Notes: a model not told the origin generated them from the sequence alone. DNA of 64,000 bases from Leptasterias polaris (GCA_037783415.1 JAZGTN010000150.1:4712001-4776000); one strand, 5' to 3'; shown: positions 49,745-58,130, counted from the first letter of the stretch. Program-made: numbers and translations.

Positions 49745-50045
49745 TATTGCGGGGGTAAGGGAGGGTGTACCTTTGGGATACTCCAGAAATTCAGTGGTAA
49801 AAAGCACTGGAAAGCTGTTGACATTTTAAAACATTGTTAGAAACAACACTCTTTGAAGTAATGCAGTTTAAAGAAAGGGGCCAATAAAAATTGGAATCTG
49901 AGGAAGGCCTTCAGGCAACAAGGTTTTTTTTTCTTCCATTATTTTCTTGCAACTCCGATGACCAATTGAGGCAAAATTAAGCACAAACTGGGGCTGCTCA
50001 TTAATTTTACATAGCAAACAAGTTTGTGGTTGATCCCCCTTCTAA
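49745..50045. mobile_element. MITE relative, about 300 bp
   Basis: The left end GTAAGGGAGGGTGTACCTTTGG matches the end of the element at 46634. Inside it, ACTGGAAAGCTGTTGACATT and AACATTGTTAGAAACAACAC match my memory of a widespread echinoderm MITE. CTCCGATGACCAATTGAGGCAAAATT is the inverse of the TCAATTGGTCATCGAGG region of the 353-bp element at 39244, so the two share ancestry. The right boundary is vague and no target duplication is clear. Confidence 0.6.
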
Positions 50046-50359
50046 AATAAATGTATATACAAATAATAAATATATAAAACAAATAAGTATACTACATGTA
50101 TGTACTCAATAAAACCCTACATTTAAATTACCAGATGTGGTTGCGGTCAAATAAAAGCTACTTGGGCATTAAAACAACCCTTCTCATTAGATAATAATAA
50201 TGGTGTACAAAACTATGTACAATGTAATCAAGAAGGAAAACATTCCACAATGGCTTGCTGAATTAATCATATTCCTCTGCATGTACAAACTATCTCAACT
50301 GTATCTCTTCAATACATGTTTAGGTTGACAAAAGAGACTTAATTTTCATTTCATTTATT

Positions 50360-50588
50360 CTGAAAAGCGAACTTAATCACTATACTAGCCAAGAACCAAA
50401 TGGAGAGAAGACGAGGAAGTTTCAGTTTTATATGTGGGAGGAAAACCCCAGAGAATTATTTCAGGAAAGCACACGCAGTCACGTAGGGACTGATAACCCA
50501 GTCCACATAGTGCCTCCAGCGGGATTTGAACCAGAGTCCTAGAGGTGGAAGGTCTGGAAAGATACCTCTACACCAACCTGATCACCTC
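50360..50588 (-). mobile_element. tRNA-derived SINE
   Basis: Read on the minus strand, an A box (TGGTGTAGAGG, 50565-50575) and a B box (GGTTCAAATCC, 50522-50532) stand 32 bases apart, the spacing of an internal Pol III promoter. The arms do not fold into an intact tRNA, and a non-tRNA body follows (ACTGGGTTATCAGTCCCTACG, then GGGGTTTTCCTCCCACATAT). The boundaries are approximate. It lies just 3' of the polyadenylation signal of the THAP pseudogene. Confidence 0.65.
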
Positions 50589-50612
50589 ATTGAAACAGGG
50601 GATACATTAATT

Positions 50613-50618
50613 TTTATT
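50613..50618 (-). promoter_or_regulatory. polyadenylation signal AATAAA of the THAP pseudogene
   Basis: AATAAA on the minus strand, about 70 nt beyond the TAA stop at 50686-50688, the right side and distance to end that transcript. Confidence 0.5.
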
Positions 50619-50685
50619 ATCGCATGTTTTACAATTTTCCCTTAACCACATTTTGGGGTCACTTTTTGTCCCGCTTGCCTAATCA

Positions 50686-51146
50686 TTACCAATCATTTTC
50701 TTCCAGAACTTCCTCCCTTCTTCTACCCTGAATTGTTGTCCCTTGTCCCTTCTTTGAACCATCATCATCGGCATTTGTTCTTTTCTTGGACTTCTTCCCA
50801 GTTGTGCTATTCTTTCCTATTGATGAATCACCTTCCTCAGTCAATACTTTTCTTTTCTTCCGTTGTTGTCTCGCTCTGCTCTCGGTACCTGCCATCATGC
50901 TTCCCGGCCTGCTCTGTATTTCTTGGACATCTTCAATGCCTTGTTTGGGTTGAGGTCTGCCAACAGGTCCAGTTATTAAATTAAACCTTCACCTTTCCAC
51001 AGCAGTGTCCTTGTCTGGTCTTCTTTCCGTGGTTGATAGGGGGCTAGGATTGCAGACAAGTTGGGGAAAATTGGAGTTGGACTTGGATGTCTTCTCACCC
51101 TGCTGACAAAGGAGCACTGCCGCCTTGATGATTCTCTTTACATAAT
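50686..51146 (-). pseudogene. THAP pseudogene exon 2: basic, hydrophilic C-terminus
   Basis: Opens after TTAATAATTTCAG and reads YVKRIIKAAVLLCQQGEK, continues 30 residues to TAVER, meets TGA (50989-50991), then stays open in the same frame through FNLITGPVGRPQPKQGIED and MMAGTESRARQQRKKRKV to a TAA at 50686-50688, with AATAAA 70 nt on. CGA-to-TGA decay would explain the stop. Treating the stop as lying in a separate intron would need a 36-nt intron, shorter than metazoan spliceosomes normally use, so one exon with a nonsense mutation is preferred. Lys/Arg/Glu/Ser-rich with no further domain recognised. Confidence 0.6.
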
Positions 51147-51297
51147 CTGAAATTATTAAGAATATGAAGAAACAACAATTATCAAACATTTCTCATTGAA
51201 TAGATTCTTGTAAACCTGAATAACCAATATTCATTATAGGTCATTCTTTGCTCATTAACCCTAACCACCCCAGACCTGCCAAAATCAAACAGATGGT

Positions 51298-51510
51298 TCT
51301 GTTGGAATTTGGATGGTTTAGTACTGTGAAAGCTGGCTTTGCTGTTGGACTATGGATGGTTGAGTACTAATGGGTCAAGGTACTAGTGTTGGACTTTGGC
51401 TGAGTGTGGAAGGTGGTAGTGTACAGTTTGCAACAGTGTTGGACTTTGGATGAGTGTGGAAGGTGGTAGTGTAGTTTGCAACAGTGTTGGACTTGGGTCA
51501 AGTGTGGAAA
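51298..51510 (+). repeat. piggyBac left subterminal repeats
   Basis: Five copies of TGTTGGAMTTTGGATG-like sequence at about 51298, 51342, 51384, 51433 and 51482, spaced 42-49 bp. The same motif recurs in the right subterminal region, so these are likely transposase binding sites or cis-requirements for transposition; this role is inference. Confidence 0.75.
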
Positions 51511-51999
51511 AAGTGTATGTTCACAGTGCATGTAATAGGGTTAGCTATTGCATGTAGGGCATGGAATTGCTTGGTCCACTGGGTACACTTTGACCTCTTA
51601 TTGGGAGGGACAATGGGACATGTGTTTCAGTTGTTAAGTGCTTTGTTGGATACACTTAACATTATCTAAACATGGACAACCTGCTGGTGAAATAAACAAA
51701 TCATAAAGGCAGTTATTGTACTTGGCATGGAGCAATAAACAAGTCCTTGTCATTGCACCAACACAATAAAAGTAGAACATACCATTTATGCCATGGGGTG
51801 TTTTAGTTTTTGCAGAACTTTATTGTATTTATTGAATAGTATTTATAATATGAAAAGACTGTATTGTATTTGATATCAATAGTACATGAAGTCATTATGA
51901 TGTAATGTTACATTTAAAATAACAATAGCAATATTTGCTATAAATAAGGGTGTTTTCTGAGTACCGTCACCAGTCTGACATTGACTGACCGGAGTCAAC

Positions 52000-52398
52000 A
52001 TGACATCTCGAGAAGTGAGACAGTTACAGCAGAGTTTAACTAGAGGTGAAGCAGAGACATTTGTCGGCTCAATGATGGGAAAAAGAAAGAGAAAAACGAA
52101 CCAAGAGAGCAGAGATGAAGGAGCGAAGAAGGTGCAGGGAAAAGTGAAAAAAGGAAAGAAGAAAGGGAAGGGGAAAGTGAAGGCACCACGTCCACAACTA
52201 AGCCGCACTGAGCTGAAGGATAAACTCTGTAGAGAGGAAGAAGAAAGGATGAGGAGTGCTCTACGAAATAGTGCTAGAGAGGCTGGTATCAGCATGTCCA
52301 GAGGTTACAGGGCCTTAAGTGGAAACATCAGAGTCGGAGGAGGAAGAATTCCTAGACAGGGCCATGACCCAGGCAAGAGAAAAGTCTCCATTTTGTGA
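52000..52398 (+). CDS. basic leader frame, probable displaced N-terminus of the piggyBac transposase
   Basis: 132 codons from an ATG (52000) after GGAGTCAACATGAC, in a transcript-like setting within the transposon. It starts MTSREVRQLQQSLTRGE, has a strongly basic lysine-rich centre (residues 28-62) and a charged helix-like part, KDKLCREEEERMRSALR. It overlaps the transposase frame by 80 bases in another frame. The transposase frame has a TAA directly before its first codon and no ATG there, so the simplest reading is that the two were one ORF and a single-base indel near 52319-52330 split them. Alternatives are a programmed frameshift or a separate accessory protein. The last 25 or so codons, which run over the acidic transposase start, are probably out-of-frame noise. 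Confidence 0.5.
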   Translation: MTSREVRQLQQSLTRGEAETFVGSMMGKRKRKTNQESRDEGAKKVQGKVKKGKKKGKGKVKAPRPQLSRTELKDKLCREEEERMRSALRNSAREAGISMSRGYRALSGNIRVGGGRIPRQGHDPGKRKVSIL

Positions 52399-54247
52399 AG
52401 AAGATGAATCAGCCATAGAGGATATGGAGGAATCAGAAGAAGAGGCAAGACCTGATGACACTGGAGAGGAGGACGAGGGAGACAGTGAGGATGAAGGGGT
52501 TGCTGGACCCGCAGAACCACAAAAGCCACGAAAAAACCGGCCAAGAAAGAAGACCTTCAATGAGCCAGACTCGGACAATGACCCAGACCCTCCATCTGTG
52601 TACCAAGATGATCATGCTCCAGATGAGGAAGGCTGGACAAGGACCCTTGAAAATATCACCATCAGAGATTTCAAGGGAAAAAAGCCATGCGGACCAACTT
52701 TCAAGAAGAAGAAGTCTCCCATCAACTACTTCCTGAAGTTTTTCCCTCTCTCCCTCCTCCAGATGGTGGTGAAATGGACGAATGTCAATCTGACTTCAAG
52801 CCACAAGTTTCAAACGACCATACATGAAGTGAAAGCGTGGTTTGGCATTCATATACTTATGGGCCTTGTCAAAATCAACGACTACAAGCACTACTGGTCA
52901 ACTCATCTGGGGCTTCAAAACAAACTCATCTCTACAACAATGAAACGGAATCGCTTTGACCTTCTCAACCAACATATTGCCTGTAATGACCCAGCCAAAG
53001 ACCCCGAACTCATCCGCGACAAGGCCCATCGGTACCTCACAAAGAAAAGAAATCCACTCTACCCCCTCCGGCCTTTGTGGGACAAGATTAGAAGACGGTG
53101 CCTCAAGAACTATCGAGCCAACCGTGAACTGGCCATAGACGAAGCAATGATACGTTACAGAGGTTTTAAAGCCAGCGTAAGAAAATTCTTTATGCCATTG
53201 AAGCCGATTCGCGCTGGCTTTAAAATCTATGCTCTGGCAGAGTCATCAACCGGCTACTTCCTGAACTTTATGATACACCCTCATGACGAGCAACCAGCCA
53301 AGATGACAGACATTGCAATGACCGTTGCACAGCACCACTTGAATGTGTACCACCACATATTCACCGACAAATTGTACACATCGGTAGGCCTTGCACGGTC
53401 GTTGCACGCCAAACGTACCTACCTGACTGGAGCTGTCAAAAGTAACAGCAAAGGGCTGCCCATGGAGTTCAAAGCAAAACATGGAAACCTGAAAGTAAAG
53501 CGTATGAATAGGGCACCAAGAGGCACGTTTTATACCCGGCAGAATGGCCAACTTACTGCCACAGTGTGGAAGGACAGCCGTGTGATGATGTTACTCTCCA
53601 CAGGACATCAGGGCTGGAGAGACCCAACAACCCACACTCTGAAGAGGAAATGTGCGGACGAGGCAACAGGCCGACTCAAACGCACCACCATCCCTGCTCC
53701 TTGTCAAGCTGTGGATTATACTAAGTCAATGGGCGGCGTGGACAGGGGAGATCAGCTGCGATCCTATCACACCTGTGCTCGGAAGTCTCAATTGTGGTGG
53801 CGTTCCATTCTGTACTTCCTCATCGACATCGCAAGAGTCAACGCTTGGCTGTCGTATAAGCATCACCACCCAGCCATTGACAGCAACAGTGAAAGTACAG
53901 AACCAGACCATCCCCCTAAGATGACCCATGCCAAGTTTGTCCTTGAAGTGGCGACTAACCTGATCCAGGGCTACTCCAAAGGCACCACCCCACGGCAGTC
54001 CAGTGGCTCACTACCAGTACCAGCCCACAACAGTGCAGGCCACTACTCCACCAAGATGCCTGCCAAAAATGCAAGATGGTGCAGATGGTGCAGGCAACAA
54101 AACATCACAACCAAGTCAGGGCTGCCAAAAACAACCAGGAGAGGCTGTCCAGTTTGTGGCGTCAACCTTTGCCCAGGGGAGTGCTTCTTGAAGTACCATG
54201 CCGCAGGCATCACAGAGACGAACACCACTTCAAGTTCAACTGAGTAG
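52319..54247 (+). CDS. piggyBac-type transposase (DDE_Tnp_1_7), N-terminus uncertain
   Basis: 642-codon frame. Residues 1-110 are acidic (SESEEEEF, EEDEGDSEDEG), like the disordered N-terminus of piggyBac transposases. Residues about 111-520 form the DDE_Tnp_1_7 core, with the three catalytic aspartates in their usual motifs: LAIDEAM (D274), IFTDKLYTS (D350) and SMGGVDRGDQL (D475). Residues 588-627 carry a C-terminal cysteine-rich domain (CRWC, CPVC, LCPGECFLKYH) that binds DNA or zinc in this family. Function: cut-and-paste transposition at TTAA. The frame opens with GTG directly after a TAA, so no normal start exists there; translation could begin at Met16 (52364) or come from the upstream basic leader by a frame change. 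No stop or frameshift lies within the catalytic core, so it is either recently active or able to act from an internal start. Confidence 0.9.
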   Translation: METSESEEEEFLDRAMTQAREKSPFCEEDESAIEDMEESEEEARPDDTGEEDEGDSEDEGVAGPAEPQKPRKNRPRKKTFNEPDSDNDPDPPSVYQDDHAPDEEGWTRTLENITIRDFKGKKPCGPTFKKKKSPINYFLKFFPLSLLQMVVKWTNVNLTSSHKFQTTIHEVKAWFGIHILMGLVKINDYKHYWSTHLGLQNKLISTTMKRNRFDLLNQHIACNDPAKDPELIRDKAHRYLTKKRNPLYPLRPLWDKIRRRCLKNYRANRELAIDEAMIRYRGFKASVRKFFMPLKPIRAGFKIYALAESSTGYFLNFMIHPHDEQPAKMTDIAMTVAQHHLNVYHHIFTDKLYTSVGLARSLHAKRTYLTGAVKSNSKGLPMEFKAKHGNLKVKRMNRAPRGTFYTRQNGQLTATVWKDSRVMMLLSTGHQGWRDPTTHTLKRKCADEATGRLKRTTIPAPCQAVDYTKSMGGVDRGDQLRSYHTCARKSQLWWRSILYFLIDIARVNAWLSYKHHHPAIDSNSESTEPDHPPKMTHAKFVLEVATNLIQGYSKGTTPRQSSGSLPVPAHNSAGHYSTKMPAKNARWCRWCRQQNITTKSGLPKTTRRGCPVCGVNLCPGECFLKYHAAGITETNTTSSSTE

Positions 54248-54309
54248 CACCAAGCTCTCCTTCAACAAAGCCCAATTTCCCCCTTCAATCATCCACTAAA
54301 AAAGATCAA

Positions 54310-54328
54310 AAAAAAAAAAAAAAAAAAA
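54310..54328 (+). repeat. A19 homopolymer in the piggyBac 3' UTR
   Basis: A pure A run shortly after the transposase stop; a second A run follows CCACCCCCC at about 54433-54449. These are internal A tracts, not a retroposon tail, because the element continues to its TTAA end at 54705. Confidence 0.8.
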
Positions 54329-54536
54329 AGGGCAATGATGGCAGTTATATTGGAACCACCAGGTGTGGTACCAACTCCCTGTTTTCTAGGGTAGAGCAAA
54401 AGTAATTTGCAACTGTGCTGAGCCCACCCCCCAAAAAAAAAAAAAAAAATTTGCACACAAAGTAATTGTTGGGTATTGATTGATTTAGTACTGGAGGACT
54501 AACATAGTCAAACTACACACAGGCCCTAAAGTACCC

Positions 54537-54675
54537 ACTCAATCATAGTCCAACAGCACAGGACCGTTGGAGTATGATGGGTTGTGTACTGTTCCAGTAC
54601 ATAAACTGTTGGAGTATGATGGGTTGTGTACTGTTCCAATAAGTAAACTGTTGGAGTATGATGGGTTGTGGAAGC
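54537..54675 (+). repeat. piggyBac right subterminal repeats
   Basis: Three direct copies of GTTGGAGTATGATGGGTTGTG at about 54566, 54607 and 54648, plus one inverted copy (ACTCAATCATAGTCCAACAGC, 54537). They match the left motif TGTTGGACTATGGATGG, so both ends carry the same subterminal sequence. Confidence 0.78.
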
Positions 54676-55213
54676 TTTTGGTAGAAACGCTTAGGGGGTT
54701 AGGGTTAAAACCTTGTGGCTTCTCAAAGAAACTATAGCTTCAATGGATTGAGGTTCACAGACAATAACCACCAAACACGGCAAAGCCAGTGTTGTACAAA
54801 TTGTATGGGGCACACATCATAAAACTGATCATTATCACAGGAAAGGATTCATTATTTGTTTTGTTTAACTTGAAAGAAAGCTGGGAACACTGCTAGCACA
54901 ACACCTGAAAAGGGTTTAAGTATTCTGACACATATCAGAAGTTATGTTTTCAACTTTTTTTATTTTTGTGAAAAAATATTAGTAATCTACATTTCACTTG
55001 AATGAACTTATATATTTCCATTAACGTCAACGTACCATTAGCATTTGAAATGGCGCTGTAGGAAACAGCATTTATCTAGAAAATTCAAACTGCCAATTAA
55101 GCAGTCACTGTTTTTTATTTAAAGGATCTAGTTGTAATACATCTAGGATTCCTCAAAAGGTTAAGAGTACAAACGAGATCTTAACAAAGCCCAATTGTAC
55201 ACAGCTTGGAGTG

Positions 55214-55288
55214 TAGCCCCATTTATAGTGCCAATACTCTGGACTTCATCGGGGGAAGTCCAGAGTATTGGCACTATAAATGGGGCTA
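55214..55288. mobile_element. 75-bp palindromic foldback element (TAGCCCCA family), copy 2
   Basis: The left arm TAGCCCCATTTATAGTGCC continues AATACTCTGGACTTC; after the 7-base loop ATCGGGG its exact reverse complement follows, a mismatch-free 34-bp stem. The element is flanked by CTTGGAGTG on both sides (55205-55213 and 55289-55297), a clean 9-bp target duplication showing that it moved as a unit. A 9-bp duplication is typical of Mutator-like elements, but the tiny size and absence of ordinary TIRs leave the superfamily open. The transcript would form a hairpin of pre-microRNA size. It lies in the THAP pseudogene intron. Confidence 0.82.
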
Positions 55289-55558
55289 CTTGGAGTGGGG
55301 AGATTATGTTTGAATATTTCCTTTGTACTGTCCACTAGCTAACTTGGAAGATTATCTAAACAGCCTGTGTTTATGAGCAGATTATCACAGCCATCAAAGT
55401 GCTACCACAAAAAACACCAGTGCTGATGGTGTGAATACCACTTGTTTAATTTTGCATTTTTCACAAACTTGATGTGATATTGTGATCATGACCAGTTTGA
55501 ATGAAACCTGTGGCTATCAACAAACATTTAAAACTATTGTATATAGTATGCTACTTAC

Positions 55559-55885
55559 AGAAGTATATGTTTTGATGCTTCTGTGCCTGTCCAGTCTGAC
55601 TCTCCGTTTGTGAAGCATGTGATGGCACTGTAGTTGGCGCTTTCATGGTTGGAATTGACCCTGGCGTAAGCCTGTTGTATTAGTTGCGATGTTAAATCCC
55701 GACAGTCGTCCGTAAAATGGGCACAACAAATCATTGTCCATTTTGTCAACGTGAAGTTTTTCCGTGTGTTGGTCACGAAACCCACCCCCTTCTCTGGACA
55801 GGATCTCTTGGAAATCGGTAAAAAAACTCACATCTGGATTCTTATTTGTGTTCCAAGTACATCCACCGACAGCACATGAGTTCAG
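55559..55885 (-). pseudogene. THAP pseudogene exon 1: C2CH zinc-finger domain
   Basis: The minus strand reads, in order and in changing frames: NSCAVGGCTWNTNKNPDVSF (the first Cys pair and the VSF motif), then after a one-base shift at a T7 run YRFPRDPVQRRGW (the FP and Trp motifs), then after a shift by the G5/GGG runs NTRKNFTLTKWTMICCAHF and TDDC (the C-x2-H pair), then after a third shift NRLTPGSIPTM, the counterpart of the closing AVPTIF-like motif of THAP domains. Spacing between the Cys pair and C-x2-H fits the family (about 35-53 residues). Two of the shifts fall at homopolymers, so sequencing error is possible for those. The ATG seems to have become CTG (55883-55885). The exon closes at a strong donor at 55558. 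Confidence 0.7.
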
Positions 55886-56378
55886 GACGGTAAATTATCT
55901 CGTCTTAACTTGGTGAATGTCTTCGAATAATGAGATCATCATACATAGTTACCGTGTAAACACACGACACCTCGCTACTTCCTGGTTTCCCGTCCCAACA
56001 AGTACGTCATCATTCGCTGGTTCACGCACATATCCTATAGTGGGTTCGTGGTGCGCGTAAATGCAAGTGCTTTAGTATTGGACAAGCAACGTGCCTATGG
56101 AGGGAGCCATGGAAGCGCGAGAGTTTTTAAAAAACCCAAGAAAGGTTTAATTTTTTCAGTTAAAATTACAAAAAAACAATTGGTGTAAAACAGTCCAATC
56201 TACAAATTCAGAATACTTTTATTTCTCAATTATCGTTGAAGTAGATCTTTAATGTAAGTTTATTAGTATTATTACTATGGTCTATATTTATTTGTTCAAG
56301 AGATTTTTTTGTTTTGTTGTATCTGTCTTGTCTTAGTGAGTTTGTTAAGAGATTTATTTTGTGTTGTATCTTTCTCAG

Positions 56379-56495
56379 TGAACCCCTGTCTTTCTACACC
56401 GTGCACAAATAGTGGAACTTGTTCAGCGTCAGTAACTGGAACATCATATGGCTGCAGCTGCCCATCGCAATGGACTGGACGGATCTGCGAAACTG
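56379..56495 (+). CDS. EGF-like domain exon 1 of a plus-strand gene
   Basis: The acceptor TATCTTTCTCAG (56378) and donor AACTG|GTACAC bound 117 nt, phase 1 at both ends. The peptide has NPCLSTPCTNSGTCSAS followed by YGCSCPSQWTGRICETG, with all six EGF cysteines in order and the conserved aromatic and Gly residues before the last Cys. It lacks the D-x-D/E start of calcium-binding EGF. Symmetric 1-1 exons each encoding one EGF module are the building blocks of extracellular or membrane proteins such as fibropellin- or Notch-like molecules. No other coding exon of this gene is recognised upstream in the window. Confidence 0.8.
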
Positions 56496-57581
56496 GTACA
56501 CACTAACACTGTCTTTAGTTAATAGTGCATTTATTAAAAATTAAAATAAATTGCGGGAGGATTTATCAAACGCAAAAAACAATTGCAGAAAAACAATCCA
56601 CTTTTACTAATCCACGGCAATGTACACAGAGCTATAAAGAACTATGAAACTTATTTTGAAAATTACAATTAATTGTTATTAAAAAAAGTACCTACTAAAG
56701 AAAATTGAAATTAAATCGATAATCTTCTGCTGCATGTTTGAAATAGAAGGTATATAATGATTTGGAAAAGTACATTTTATTTTTTTTGCTCAAAAAATTG
56801 CCAGAGATAAAGGGTATTATTTGGGTTTCACCAAGGATCTAAACTCAACTAGCCTCTTGAGTGTCTTTGCAATAAAATTCTTTTAAATTGTAAAGGGCAT
56901 CAAAGGGCATCAATGTGATCCATAATGCGCTATAGATACATCTTTTATTATTATTACTATTATTATTAGTGTATGTCACCAAGGAGTTTACCCTTTTGAA
57001 TCTTTGAATTGTTTCCTGATAATGACTAAAGCAGGCTTCTGATACTAAATGCTGGGACAAAATTAACTTCCCTGGGACAAGATAATTCCCCTGATCCACT
57101 AAGCGAAAGTAGAAGTCCCTGGTTTTCCCCTCTTGTTTCCCTATCTACTCCTGAGTAGAAGTCCCTGGTTTGTTCCTCTTTTTTTCCCCTATCTACTCCT
57201 GAGGAGGAAGATAACAGCAGGACAATTTCATATCAGAACGAAGTAGTCTCCCATTTTTCCTAGTCTATTCCCCGACAAATAGCAAGACGAAGAACAATTC
57301 TACACAGCAAATGGTGTAACCACAAACCGCATCAGAATGGCTCAGTGGTTCTTTCCCTGCCTTTCACCTCAACCACAATGTTTGTCTGCATTATTTCATT
57401 ATGCTCCTGAAACTCCTCCTTCATTTCCACAAAAACAATTACTTCGTAAGTTTTTCATTTGGTTTCTTCTGAAATATCCGCCCAATGTAAGTTAGGTCTT
57501 TAATAAACTCCACACACGTTGTTTTATTATTTAGATCATGACGTAGATTTCTCTCTTGTTTTTTAAAACTTCTTTCTTTAG

Positions 57582-57704
57582 CTGTTGTATGCAATCCAAA
57601 CCCTTGCGTGAATCAAGGAGTATGTACCGGTAATGCAGCTCCAGATGCTGTGTCCTTTGACTGCCAGTGCCCAGAAGGTTACTCTGGGGACTTGTGTGAA
57701 ATAG
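57582..57704 (+). CDS. EGF-like domain exon 2 of the same gene
   Basis: The acceptor ACTTCTTTCTTTAG (57581) and donor GAAATAG|GTAGGT bound 123 nt, phase 1-1, so it splices in frame to the preceding EGF exon. The peptide has VVCNPNPCVNQGVCTGNAAP followed by FDCQCPEGYSGDLCEI: six cysteines in EGF order, no calcium-binding signature. The intron between the two is 1.09 kb. No further EGF exon was found before the retrotransposon at 59.1 kb, so the gene must continue beyond it or end with exons I cannot recognise. Confidence 0.8.
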
Positions 57705-58062
57705 GTAGGTATTCAAGGCTGCCTCACCAATGCTCCTAAGTAGTTACAGTTCTCAAATTTTGGGGAAACCACAAGACTGCAGGGCTTGCACATGTAGCTC
57801 AAAATGTTTACTGGACCAGATTCTTCTTTTTACAAGACCAGAATTCAAATCAGAAATCTTCCTGATACAGTTTAACATGCTATTAACTGGTTTTATTTGA
57901 CCAGCAATAAGGCATGTACATGTAAGAGATGGTTTATCTCATTTGTCTTCATGAGTGTTTTGAAAGGTATTTTATCAGACTCAAAGTCTCTATTTGAACA
58001 TAATTTGTTTTTGTTCAAGATATTACACAGTGAGGTATTATTACTTAGTAATATTCAATTTA
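57705..58062. other. intronic or intergenic sequence, nothing definite
   Basis: Follows the second EGF exon. Fragments such as GTTTACTGGACCAG and TTGACCAGCAATAAGG hint at old repeats of the same family as 58063-58130. No exon seen. Confidence 0.4.
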
Positions 58063-58130
58063 AAAAACACAAGACCGTCAGACTTGTTCTGTTGTAATCT
58101 TACTGGCCTACAGTGTAAAATCCGAGCCCT
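58063..58130 (+). repeat. dispersed repeat copy (TTTCGAGCC family), degraded
   Basis: Reads AAAAACACAAGACCGTCAGA, CTTGTTCTG, TTACTGGCCTACAG and AAAATCCGAGCCC in the same order as the minus strand of 42535-42640, with several gaps. Confidence 0.45.

Larger units (their letters stand above)
51255..54708 (+). mobile_element. piggyBac-family DNA transposon, complete with ends
   Basis: Bounded by TTAA on both sides (51255-51258 and 54705-54708), the signature target of piggyBac. The left end reads CCCTAACCACCCCAGACCTG and the right end, read inward, CCCTAACCCCCTAAGCG, giving terminal inverted repeats of about 12-13 bp. Both flanks hold arrays of a TGTTGGACTWTGGATG-like motif just inside the ends. 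Between them lie a basic leader frame (52000-52398) and the transposase frame (52319-54247). The length, about 3.45 kb, suits an autonomous member. It sits inside the intron of the broken THAP gene, in the opposite orientation. Confidence 0.9.
50686..55885 (-). pseudogene. THAP-domain gene, two exons, inactivated; intron hosts piggyBac
   Basis: Exon 1 (55559-55885) and exon 2 (50686-51146) are joined by an intron with consensus ends (donor TTCT|GTAAGT, acceptor ATTTCAG|ATTATG) and matching phase (one base carried over). Exon 1 encodes a THAP zinc-finger domain (C2CH type, sequence-specific DNA binding) spread over shifted frames; exon 2 encodes a hydrophilic C-terminus with a basic RQQRKKRKV patch resembling a nuclear localisation signal. 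Damage: CTG where an ATG is expected before the first Cys, three single-base frameshifts in exon 1, and an in-frame TGA in exon 2 (50989-50991). The intron of about 4.4 kb contains the whole piggyBac element and the 75-bp foldback. THAP domains are shared by P-element transposases and many host regulators; which this was cannot be told. If the frameshifts are assembly errors the gene might be live, but the TGA and missing ATG argue against that. Confidence 0.7.

Noticed and set aside
50521..50580. A tRNA gene
   Set aside because: A and B boxes are present at tRNA spacing, but the acceptor and anticodon arms do not pair and a long non-tRNA body follows; it is a SINE head.
50957..50992. A 36-nt intron (GTGAAG...TTGGCAG) removing the TGA in THAP exon 2
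   Set aside because: The ends fit GT-AG and the phase fits, but 36 nt is below the usual metazoan minimum. Its length is a multiple of three and the frame is open on both sides apart from the TGA, so a nonsense mutation is simpler.
51876..52578. Minus-strand frames of up to 139 codons opposite the piggyBac N-terminal region
   Set aside because: They mirror the Lys/Glu-rich plus-strand coding sequence, giving Phe/Ser/Leu-rich shadows with no independent evidence.
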